Assembly: GCF_000284375.1 (NCBI RefSeq)
Contig: NC_017249.1
Span: 6,565,001-6,629,000, forward strand
Reading direction: 5' to 3'
Origin: Bradyrhizobium japonicum USDA 6
GTDB taxonomy: Bacteria; Pseudomonadota; Alphaproteobacteria; Rhizobiales; Xanthobacteraceae
Length of the DNA: 64,000 bases
Positions 50,987 through 61,600 of this stretch are shown here, one piece after another. Made by a program: the position numbers and the translations under genes. The notes beneath the pieces are model-generated. The model searched no databases and was not told the origin of the DNA. It saw only the letters and a program-made list of their open reading frames with translations. The number at the start of each line of letters is the position of its first letter. Position 1 is the stretch's first letter.

Positions 50987-52693
50987 CTACGACCTGCTCT
51001 TGCCGGCAACTGTCGCCACAGGCGCAGGGCTTTCCTGTTTCTGGAACATCAGCAGCGGCCGGAGAATGACGCGGCCATAGGCCTCGTAATGGTTCTGGGT
51101 CGAGACGGCCATCTTCAGCGGCGTCGCGTAATTCGCCTCGAACGTCATGAACGACGCGTAGGTCCATGAGAAGCCGACGCCGACCGAGCCCAGCTCGGTG
51201 ATCCCCGGGAACGTCGAATAGACCGCACCCCAGTCGGTGAAGATGTAGGTGTCAAAGCCCTTCAGCCATTGCGACCAGTTGTAGTGCAGCTCGGCGTTGA
51301 AATAATAGCCGCTGTCGCCGGAAGCCGCGTTGGAGGGATAGCCGCGTACGGTGGTGGGACCGCCGATCGAAAAGACCTGGTCGCCCGGCAGCAGCTTTTC
51401 CTGCGTGTATTGCCAGCTCGCCAGCACGTTGGCGCTGAAATTCGCCGGTCCCGCGGCGCTGGTTGCGATCAGCGAACCAGTGTAGGTGTTGAACGTGCGG
51501 TTGTTGCTGAGCACATGGTCTTGCCACTCGATGTAGTTCACCGCCGGTGAGACCGTGATCGAATAGGCGTTGCCGGACTTCGTCACGGAGAGCCCGGCAG
51601 TGGCCTTGTCGTAATGGTCGTTGGTCACGTCGACCGTGGCAAAGCGGCTCACCGTCTTGCCCTCGGTCTCGGCGGCGTTGAACAGCACCAGCCAGTCCTG
51701 GCTCACCCAGAGCGGCTGGCTGAAATTGACCGCGGCCTGGCTCGAGCGTCCGGTGACGTCGAGCGCGACGAACGGGCCCTGGATGATCTTGATCTTGCCC
51801 TCGGTGTAGCTGACGCCGACGCGGCCGCCCCAGGGATTGACCGGAATATTGTAGGCGACATTGCCGTTGAGATTACCGTCGGCGCGGACGCCGTAGAAGG
51901 TCAGGCGGTCGTCGACGCCGAACAGGCCGTGGCGCTTGTAGAACGCGCCGCCCTCCCAACGCCCGGTGTTCTCGACGCCCTGGTTGTCGGTGAAGAGCTG
52001 CAGGGTGTCGACCGGCGGCTCGATCACCGCGAACTGGAGATCGGTCAGGCCGAAGCTCGTGCCGGGCTGGAGCAGCGCCTTGATCTGCACGTCGTTGGTC
52101 CGGTTGAACCAGATCACGTCGCGATTGAGTTTTGGAACGTCGAGAACCTCGCCTTCGGGCTCCCCAACGCGCCGAAGGATGTAATCGGTGCGGGTCTGCT
52201 TGTTGCCCTCGATGGTCGTCTTCTGGAGCCGGCCCTCGGTCAGCTTGATGCGGACGACCCCGCCCTTGGCATCCTGATCCGGCAGAGTCGCGATGCCCGT
52301 GACGATGCCGCGCTCGGTGTAGATGGCGTTGATGTCGGCAACGAGCTGCAACAGCGCGGCGATGTCGACGTTCTTGCCGACATACTTCTTCGCGATCTCG
52401 TCGAGCTCCGCCGGCGTGATGAACTTCGAGGAATCGAACTCGACCTTGCGTAGGCGGAATTTCGGCCCGCCCGGCTTCAGGAGCTGGGACTTCTCCCGCT
52501 CGCCGCCGATCACCGCAGGACCGGTGAGCTTGGGCGGCGCGCTCTGCTGTTCGAGCTGCCGGCGCTGCCGGTCAATGTCGTTCTGGATCACGCCGGGGTT
52601 GATCGACTGGGCGCGAGCGGAGGCGATGCAGCAAGCTGCAAGCCCCACTCCCAACGCTGCCCCCCAAATCCGCATCCCGAATCTCGTTACCAT
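50987..52693 (-). CDS. Two-partner secretion outer-membrane transporter (FhaC/ShlB/TpsB family)
   Basis: A 568-residue TpsB. A signal peptide (cleavage near SARAQ, about residue 29) is followed by a proline/glutamine-rich linker, POTRA domains (about residues 75-215; RLRKVEFDSSKFITPAELDEIAKKYVGK) and a 16-strand-type barrel. The secretion motif region (TVRGYPSNAASGDSGYYFNAEL) lies around residue 450. The ATG at 52693 overlaps the stop of the exoprotein gene by seven bases (ATGGTAA), which links its translation to that of its substrate. It would export the neighbouring giant exoprotein across the outer membrane. Confidence 0.93.
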   Translation of the reverse strand: MVTRFGMRIWGAALGVGLAACCIASARAQSINPGVIQNDIDRQRRQLEQQSAPPKLTGPAVIGGEREKSQLLKPGGPKFRLRKVEFDSSKFITPAELDEIAKKYVGKNVDIAALLQLVADINAIYTERGIVTGIATLPDQDAKGGVVRIKLTEGRLQKTTIEGNKQTRTDYILRRVGEPEGEVLDVPKLNRDVIWFNRTNDVQIKALLQPGTSFGLTDLQFAVIEPPVDTLQLFTDNQGVENTGRWEGGAFYKRHGLFGVDDRLTFYGVRADGNLNGNVAYNIPVNPWGGRVGVSYTEGKIKIIQGPFVALDVTGRSSQAAVNFSQPLWVSQDWLVLFNAAETEGKTVSRFATVDVTNDHYDKATAGLSVTKSGNAYSITVSPAVNYIEWQDHVLSNNRTFNTYTGSLIATSAAGPANFSANVLASWQYTQEKLLPGDQVFSIGGPTTVRGYPSNAASGDSGYYFNAELHYNWSQWLKGFDTYIFTDWGAVYSTFPGITELGSVGVGFSWTYASFMTFEANYATPLKMAVSTQNHYEAYGRVILRPLLMFQKQESPAPVATVAGKSRS

Positions 52694-55600
52694 GCCTGTG
52701 CGAGACGGCCAACGGACGGCTTCGCCGTCTCGACCGCCGCATCCTTCCAGCCCGGACGACCCACGCGCTGCCCCTGACGGCGCAGCTTGCGCAGGTCGTT
52801 CAGTCCCTCGATGTTGACGGCGGGACCGGAGCCGATGGTCTCGACCGGACGCGGCGTCAGCAGCGCATCGAGCCGCGCCTGGCCGGAGAGGCCGAGCAGA
52901 TAGAACGTCCCGCCATCCTTCTTCGCGAGCCAGGTCTCGATGGTCTCCTTGCCCTCGCCGTCGATCGCGATGTTGCGCACCATGCTGGCACCGGTGAAGT
53001 CGTAGCAGCAGGTGTGGCCTGGTCCATAGTTGGTGACGGTGGCCGAGACGCCGTCGGTGTAGAACACCACATAGGCGTTGCTGACATTGGCGTTGCCGAT
53101 CTGGCTCATCGTGAACACGCCGCCCGGCTGGTAGAGCTGCAGCGTCGGCCAGCTGGACGGCGCCAGCGTGCGGTTGTTAAGCAGCACCTGCTGCGTGGCC
53201 GTGGTGAGCATCATCTGGCCCGGGACATAGCCGTTCAGGACCGCGACTGCTTGCGCATTGGTCAGAACATTGGCGTCTACCACCTTGAACTGGTTGAAGA
53301 TGACGCTGGGGGCGTCGATCGAGATGTTGGCCGAGGTCGCGGCGCCGCCGTCGGAGCCCGTCACATTCACAACCAGCGGGATCGGCGGCGTCGAGCCGAT
53401 CTGCTCGATGTTGACGTTGATCGTGGCCGCGGCGAGGTTGACCCCCTTCGTCGCGGTGATGGAGCGGATCGTCAGATCACCGGTCGAGCTCAGCTTGACA
53501 ACGTCGCCGCTGATCCGGTCGAGCGAGAGCGGGCCCACCGAACTGAAACGTGTGTTGCCGTTGGCCGAGATCGATCCGCCGCGGATCGCGCCCACATCGG
53601 AGCGCAGGTCGATGTCGCCGGCGTCGCCCGGGATGCCCGTCGTGGTGAGCTGGCTGAAGACGATGTCGTTGACGGCATGCAGGGTCTGGGTGCCGCCGCT
53701 GATGGCGGTGCCGACGGTGATCCCTCCGGCCGTCGCGGTGACGTCGAGCGTGCCACCCACGTTGAGATTATCCCAACGAACGACGGTGCCGCTCAGGACC
53801 GCGTTGCCGGTCGTGGCCGTGAGGTTATGACCGGTGTTGGTCCCCGCCGCGATCAGCCGTGCCGAGCCATTGGCGGAGACCGAGCCCAGCGTCGGCACCC
53901 CGCCTGACATCACCGTCTGCGCCAGGATGAAGCCGTTGTCGGCGGTGACGTTGATGCTGCCGGCGTCGCCGTTGATGCCCGTCGCCGTCAGCGCGTTGAA
54001 CGTCACGTTGTCGCGGGCGTGGATGGTCTGCGTGCCGCCGCTCTGCGCCGTCTGAAGCGTGATGCTGCCCTGGCCTGAAGTCACGCCCAGCGTCGTGCCG
54101 ACATTGAGGACGTTCCAGTTGACCGGGCCGCTCGCGGTCAGCAGGCCCGAGCCGGTCGTGGCGGCGAGCGTGTTGCCCGTGATGGTCGTAGCAGCAAGCA
54201 GCGTCGCCGAGCCGTTGGCCGAGACCGAGCCCAGCGTGGTCACGCCGCCAGACGTCACCGTCTGCGCCAAAATGAAGCCGTTGTCGGCGGTGACGTTGAT
54301 GCTGCCGGCATCGCCGGTGATGCCGGTCGTCGTCAGCGCATTGAACGTCACATTGTCATGGGCGCGGATGGTCTGCGTGGCGCCGCTCTGAGCGGTCTTG
54401 AAGTTGATGCTGCCCTGGCTTGCCGTCGCGCCCAGCGTCGTCCCGACATTGAGCGTGTTCCAGTCGATCGGGCCGGTCGCGGTCAGCAAGCCCGAGCCGG
54501 TCGTGGTGGCGAGCGTGTTGCCGGTGATGGTCGTGGCCGCCAGCAGCGTCGCCGAGCCATGGGCCGAGACCGAGCCCAGCGTGGTCGCGCCGCCCGATGT
54601 CACCGTCTGCGCCAGGATGAAGCCGTTGTCGGCGGTGACGCCAATGTTGCCGGCATCGCCGCTATTGCCGGTGGTCGCCAGCGACTTGAACGTCACGTTC
54701 TGGCTGGCATGGACCGTCTGCGAACCGCTGCTGTCGGCGGTGCCGATGACGATGCTGCCGTTGTTCGTGACCGCACTGAAGCTGCCGCTCGCGCCGGTCG
54801 CGGTCCCCGCCAGCACCTGGTCGAGCGTCAGCGCGCCGGTGCCGATGATGTCCACGTTGCCTTTCACCGCGGAGAGCAGGCTCGCCTCGGTGTCGGTCAG
54901 CGCCTTCAGGTAGATGCCGCCGGCGCTCGCGCTCGCCGACAATTGTACGGCGCTGAAGGCAATCCGGCTCGTCGCGCTGCCGATGCCGTTCGATCCGCTC
55001 AGCGACAGCTCGGCGCCCGCGCCGGATGCGACGAACTTGGTCTGGCCATCGCCATTGTCGAGGATCGCGCCGAGCGAGGCAACGCCGCCGGCGGTGACAA
55101 TGATCGAAGGCGCGTTCGAGGCCGCCGCGTAGGACAGCGACGAATTCAGCTGGCCGATCGTCGCATCACCCGTGGTGGTCACCGAGATCAATCCGGCCGC
55201 GTTGATGGACGAATAGGCGCCCATCGTCAGCGTCGCGGCAACAAGGGTCACGCCGTCCGAGCTGCTGGTCGCAACCACCGGCGCCGCACTGGTGCCGGCC
55301 GCGAAATTCATGCCGCGGTTGGCGAGCAGCTGCATCAGGCCGCCGCTGGTGATGTCGGCATTGACGGTGAGCGCGCCGCGCGCAGCGTTCAGTGTCAGCG
55401 CGCCACCGGCCGTCAGCGTCCCATGGGTGCCGCTCGAGCCGACCATGAGATCGCCGGTGACGGCGAGGAGGCTGAGGTCGCCGACCGCAGAGCCCGTCAC
55501 CGCGCCGGAGATGTTCACCTGGAGCGGCTGGAAGGACGAGCCGTTGAAGCCGATGCTGCCGCCGGCGCGCAGGTCGAGGTCGGCACCCAGGATGTGGATC

Positions 55601-58600
55601 GCGGTGCGGTCCGTGAACCCGGCCTCGGCATAGATGCTGCCGGTCGCGGCGAGCTGGATTGCGTTGCCCGCGGCGATGTTGCCGAGGATGAGATCGCCGG
55701 TGGTCTGCTTCACATAGATGCCCTGCGCCGACGAAACCTGGTCGAGCTGGTCGTTGGACGGATCGGCGAAGGCGATCTGGATCGCGTTCGCGTTGTTCGC
55801 AGGATTGCTTCCGGCAGTTCCCGAGGGAGCGCCGACATTGCCGTGCTCCGCGATCAGGGTCAGGTTGCCGATATCACCCGAGATCAAGGCGCCGCTCGCA
55901 TTGTTGGAGATACTGTTGACGGCGTCGAGCTTGACGTCGCCGCGGCCCGTCACCTGGATGCCATTGGCCTGCGCGGCCGTGATCGGGCCGTAGTTCGCGG
56001 TGACGCCGCCGAGCGCGAGGCTGTTCTTGCTGCCGAGATAGATATTCGTCAGCGCCTTGGCCGAGATCGCGATCGGGTTGTCGACGACGACGAGGTTCTG
56101 CTGCGACAGGCTGACCGTATAGGTCGTGACATGGGTCGTCGGATCCGTGACCGCGCCGACGGTGAGCTGGCCGGGACCGGCCGTGGCGAGCAAGCCCCTC
56201 TGCTCCGGCGTCAGCGACGAGGAATCGACGCTGGTGAAGGTGAAGGTCTGGGGCGCTGCCGAATTGCCGACCGAGCCGCGCGGCGCGTAGAGCATGATCT
56301 GGTTGGCGCTGACATTGGCGACGACGTTCTCGTCGATCGGCGGCGGCGCCGCGCCGACGGCCGACGACGACACGGTGTAGGCGAGCTGGCTCTGCGTCCA
56401 CTGCGAACCCGCGGTGATGATGCTGTAGACCCGCTCGGTCGATGCGAGCGTGTAGCTGTAGTTCGCATTGTAAGTGTTGAGCGCCGTTTGCAGCGCCGTG
56501 TTGCTCGGCATGCGCTGATTGGCTGTCGAAACGCCATCGAACAGCTTGGTGAACAGGGTCGTCGACAACGAGCTGCCGAACACGGTCCCCAGCGGATCCG
56601 CGGGCGCGGTGCCGAGCAACGTCGTCAGCGAGGTCTTGAGCTCGTCGGTGGTGATCTTGCCGAGCAGGAACTGGTCCCTCAGGAACCGCGTCGTGGCCTC
56701 GGTCTTCATCTGCGTCGTCGTGACGTTGGCGGGATCGATGCCGAGCTTGGCAGCCACCTGCGCCCGCAGCACCGTCTGCCCCACCGAGGTCGGGTTGTAG
56801 GTGCTGCCGTTCGGGAAGGCGATGTTCTTGAGCTGGAAGTAATCGTTGTAGGCCGACGTCACCATCGACTGGTAGCTGTTGACGGCGTTGGTGGCGGCGT
56901 TGCCGCTGAGCAGGTCGAGGCTCGCCTGGACGTCCTGGAGATGCTGGCTCTGCGCCTGGGTCAGACCAACCGCCGCCCGGCCGTTCAGGATGTTGGCCGG
57001 GTTGTTGTCGGAGCCCGCCGCCTCAAGGAAGACCGGGCCACCGGTCGACTGGACCGTGCCGAGGCGCAGATCGCCCTTGGACTGGATGATGTAGGTGCCG
57101 GTCACCGAGGCGCTGTCGAGAACGCCGCCATCGACGGCGCCGCTCGCCTGCGTCGTGCCCGTCGCCTGGATCACCAGCGGATTGATGTTGGTCAGGGTGG
57201 AGGCGCCGTTGACGACCGCGCTCGTCGCGCCGATCGCACCGGAGGTGGAGTTGATCTCGATGTTCTTGCCGATCACGATGGGATTGGCGATGTTGTAGGC
57301 GGACGCCGAGTTGATGTCGCCGGTCGCCGAGAGGAAGACGTTGCCCTGTGGCGTCGCGCCCGCCGAATTCACCTTGACCTGGTTGATCGACAGCGCGCCG
57401 ATGGCCGAGATCGCGATGTCGTGGTCGATCGAGCTGGCGGTCAGGCTGCCGCCATAGATCTGCACCTGGACGGGAGCCTTGGTGGTGCCGAGCGTGCCGA
57501 TGCCACCGTCACCCCGAAGCGTCACACTCGTCCCTGAAATCACCGGGTTGTTGGCATTGGCGCCGACGGTGATCGACGAGTTGGTGCCGGTGGCGGCAAG
57601 CGTCGTCGTGCCCTGCTGGTTGTTGATCGACCCGTTGATGACGATGCCGGAGGTCGAATTGACCACGACGTCGCTGCTGCTGCCGCCGATGAACTTGATG
57701 TTGATCGGGTTCGACGCCTTGACCGTGTTGGTCAGCGTGAGCGTCAGGTGATCATAGATCGCCTGGTACCAGTTGTACTGGGCGTCCGCGCCGCAGCACG
57801 CGTTGGAATGGGTGTTGAGTCCAACGGGGCTCCCATCCGGGTTCACGCCTCCCGCCCAGTGATAGCTGCCTGTGGCGGTGGTGACTTTCTGATAGTTGCT
57901 GCTCTGCGTGCCTGAAACCAGGCTGGTCGAGCGGGTCCAGTTCTCGCCGGTGACCTGATTGGGCGTGAAGCTCCAGCCGTAGTCGAACTGCGTGCTGGTG
58001 GGTAGACGATCCAGCGTCGCGGTGTCGACCCATTGATAGAGCATGTTCTCCTGCGTCGCGTACTGGACGCCCGCCGTACCGGTCCTGGCCGTAAGCATCG
58101 ACGGGTCGATCGCGGCCGCAGTGACACTGTTGGTCTCGTACCGCGACACCTGCTGGCTGCTTGCAGCCTTGGGATCGTAAACCCACCACGTCGTCTTCCC
58201 CTTGAGCTGGTCGACGATCTCGACCACGCTCTGGGCAGTGACGCTGGTATTGATGGTGTTGGTGACGAGCTGGAGCCCGCTGGTGTTGTTGACGGTGACC
58301 GTGCCGGCGCCACCTTTGATCTCGATATTACCCTGGGTCTGGGTGTTGTCGGTCGAGGTCGAGATGATCTTGCCGTTGAGGTAGACGTAGCCGCCGGCGC
58401 CCTGCGCCACGCCATTCAGGATGAGCTGGTCGGTGAGAGCGTTGTACCTGACCCCGATCTTGGCGTCGCCGCTGGCCGACGCCGTCACGGAGCCCGAGAT
58501 GTCGTAATAGACGCCGTTCCGCGCATTGGCCTGGGCCGCGGCAAAATCCGCTCCGCCGTTGCGATTCTTGAGGCCGTTGCCGCCATAGATGGCATCGTAC

Positions 58601-61600
58601 GCCGCCGCGCCGATGTCGACCGAGTAATTGCTGCTCGAGCCGGCCTGGATGGTGCCGTTGATGTTGATCACCGACGCCGAGATGATGACCGCCTGACCGC
58701 TGATGGTCCGGGTGGCTGTCGCGGTGGCCGGCGCATCTGCGGTCTTGGGCGTGATCGCATCCGGCTGGATGTTGATCACCTGGAAGAAGCCCGAGCTGTC
58801 GCAGGCTGACGCACAGTTGAACGGCGTCTTGTACGGACCGCTATCGGTGTAGACGTTGCGGCCGTCATAAGTCGTTTTCTTCCACTGCGCGAGCACGACA
58901 TTGGACGAGTCCTGCGACTGCCCCTCGATGATCTTGAGGGTCGCGATGTCAGGCACGCTGCCGGCATCGGGAGTGCTGGTGTTCCCAGGCGTACCCCTGC
59001 CCACCGGCAGGAAGATCGATGAATATAGGGAGAAGCCGTCGTAATACGTCATCAGCATGCGCGCGGTGAAGATCGTGCTGGCGTCGGCGTTGCCGACGGG
59101 TTGATACACGCCGTGGCTGCCGTCGGTGCAGCAGTAATAGAAATAGGGGTGATCGGTTCCCGAAGCGATATGCGGAGCGGAATAGTAGTCGCCGTAGGCG
59201 CCGAGATAGGTCGCCGCCGTCATCACCGCGGTCAGCGTGTCTTCCGGCCTGTTTTCAGTGGTGGCCCATTGCGAGGTGACCGCGCTGCCGCTGTCGTAGA
59301 AGCTCCCGATGCCGCCGAGGAAGGTGAAGGTGCCTTTGGGCACCACGATCTGGATGGTCGCGGCGCTGAGCGACTGCGATGCGACGACGCTGCCGAGATT
59401 GTTGATGATCTTGAGCAGGCCGTTCGCGTTGTTCACGGCGCCGTTGAAATAGATGTCGGGCGTGCGCGTCAGCACGTAGCCGTTCTGGTCGATGCCCTGG
59501 CCGCTGTCGGGATCCAGGCGGTTGTAGGTGGCGGAGACGTCGATGACCGGCGTCGCGCTCGGCATCGCGGTGAAGGTCACATTGGAGTGCGAATCCGGGT
59601 CGACATGGTCGATCTGGCGGTAGGTGATGTTTCCTCCGGTCACATCGGCGACCGTGAGATTGCCCAGGCTGATGAAGTCGAGACCCTTGTTCTCGATCTT
59701 GATCAAGGGCGAACTGCGCGCGATGACCGCGGGCGCGGCAGGATTCGTGCCGCTGTTTCCGGTCAGTTTCTGCGCCAGGATCGAGACGTTGCCGGCGGAC
59801 ACCAGAATGTCGCCGAACGCGAAAGCGTTGCCTGGCGCGTCGGAGGTGAACGGCGCCTGCTTGATCAGCGTGTCGATCTGACGCTGGATGTCGCCGGTCG
59901 GATCGGTCCCGGACGGCGTCATCGACGCGGGCGCCGTCGGCGTCGCCGCCGCGAGCTGCGAGCGGACCTGCGCTGCGCTCAGGCCGGTCAGCGTCGCCAG
60001 CTGGTTGACGACGAGATCGTAGGGATTGAAGTTGCCGACGATGGCATACTGGACCGTCTGGTGGTTCCAGCTCATCACCGGGCTCAAATTATTGGCGTTG
60101 GAGACCAGTTCGAGGACCGACGAAGAGCCGTTTGTCAGCAGGGAATACGGACTGGTCGTGCTCAATGTCGGCGTGGTTGCACCCAGATCAATCGTGATCG
60201 TCAGATCGTTGTTGACGCCGGCCACCACCAGGCCATTGAGCGCGACATCGCCGGTTCCGCTGGTGTGGCTGTGGTTGTCGCTGTTCTTAGCGCTGAAGAT
60301 GTCCAGATACGGATTGTAGTTGCTGCCGTTGCCAGCCGCCGTGACCTGCCCCTGGGTTGCGCCCAGGTAGATGTCGCGCGCACCGAGCACGCTCGAGGTG
60401 GGCGCGAGCGTCAGGCTCGTGGTGTCGTCGGCGTTGGCCGTGCCACGGTAGAGCGCGGAGATCGGAATAGCGGTGTTGTTGTAGACGACCGTCGTGGCCG
60501 TCGCCTGCACGCTGCTGAAGACGCTGCCGTCACCGGCGAGGCCCGCATAGATGGTGATGTCGCGCCAGGCCGCGATCTTCGCGTTGTCGCCGACATTGAC
60601 GGACTGGTTGGCGTGGACCCAGCTGTTGGTGCTGGCGCCGACGCCTGCGATCGCGCCGTAAAGGCTGGCATTGGCGTTGTTGGCCGCGGCCATCTTCGCA
60701 GCCGTGCCGATATAGATCTTGCCGACGCTGAAGAGCTCGCGGGCATTGATGTTGACCGCGAGCGTGGCGTTCGCGGTCATGTTGGATTCGGCGCCGCCGC
60801 CGGCGAAGAAGCTGGCCGTGGCCAGGCTCGCCGTGTCATTGGTGTTCAGCGTGTTGTAGGCCTCGATGTTGATATACGCCGCCGAGGTCTGCGGATCGCC
60901 GTTGAGGCTCAGCACCGTGCCGGCGCCGATATTGGTGTTGACGTGCTGGGTGACGGTCGAGGTGCTGAGCGCGGCAGCCCCCGAGAACGAGCCGCCGGAG
61001 CCCGACCGCGCGCCGCCGCCGCCCTGGTTGACGATGTCGTTGGCGATGACGACCATGTTGCCGCCCGCCGAATTGATGATCAGGTGCGTTCCGATCTCGG
61101 CGGTGGTGGTGGAGTCCACGTCGTTCTGCGCCTTGCCGGCCGAAACGCCGGCGGTGGACGCCTGATAGGCGTCGCCGCTCGCGGCATAATTCGTGGTGTG
61201 CTTGGCATTGATGCGGAGACCGCCGAAATAGAGCGTGTCATCGCTCGTGCCGCCGTCGAACCGCGCATCGGTCACGGCCGTCGAGCTGGTGGTCGCGACC
61301 GCCGCCGCGCCGGCATAGGTGCCGCCCGCGCCGACCGTCGCGTTGGAGACGTTGGTATCCGTTCCGGTCGCCGTGATGCGGAGGATACCCGTGTAGCTGC
61401 CATGGTTTAGAATATCCATGTCCGCGGGCGCCCCCAGATAGGCATAGGTGTGCGCGCTCGACGACGTCTGCGCGACGGTGGCGCCGAGGGCCAGGAAGCC
61501 GGACGAAAGACCCGTCCCTTCGGCGTATTGGGCGCTGTCGTTTTGAGCGGCGATGGTCACGTCGGCGTTGGGAAGCACGATCCCCGTCCCGCCATAGGCC

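Noticed and set aside
54358..57537. A 1059-codon plus-strand open frame opposite the exoprotein gene
   Set aside because: It is rich in Arg, Ala, Gly and Asp with no family resemblance, and it is the antisense shadow of a continuous beta-helix protein frame. Long antisense frames are expected at this base composition.
59101..61410. A 769-codon plus-strand open frame opposite the exoprotein gene
   Set aside because: Composition is an arginine/valine/glycine-rich antisense shadow with no recognisable motif, while the minus-strand frame is clearly coding.
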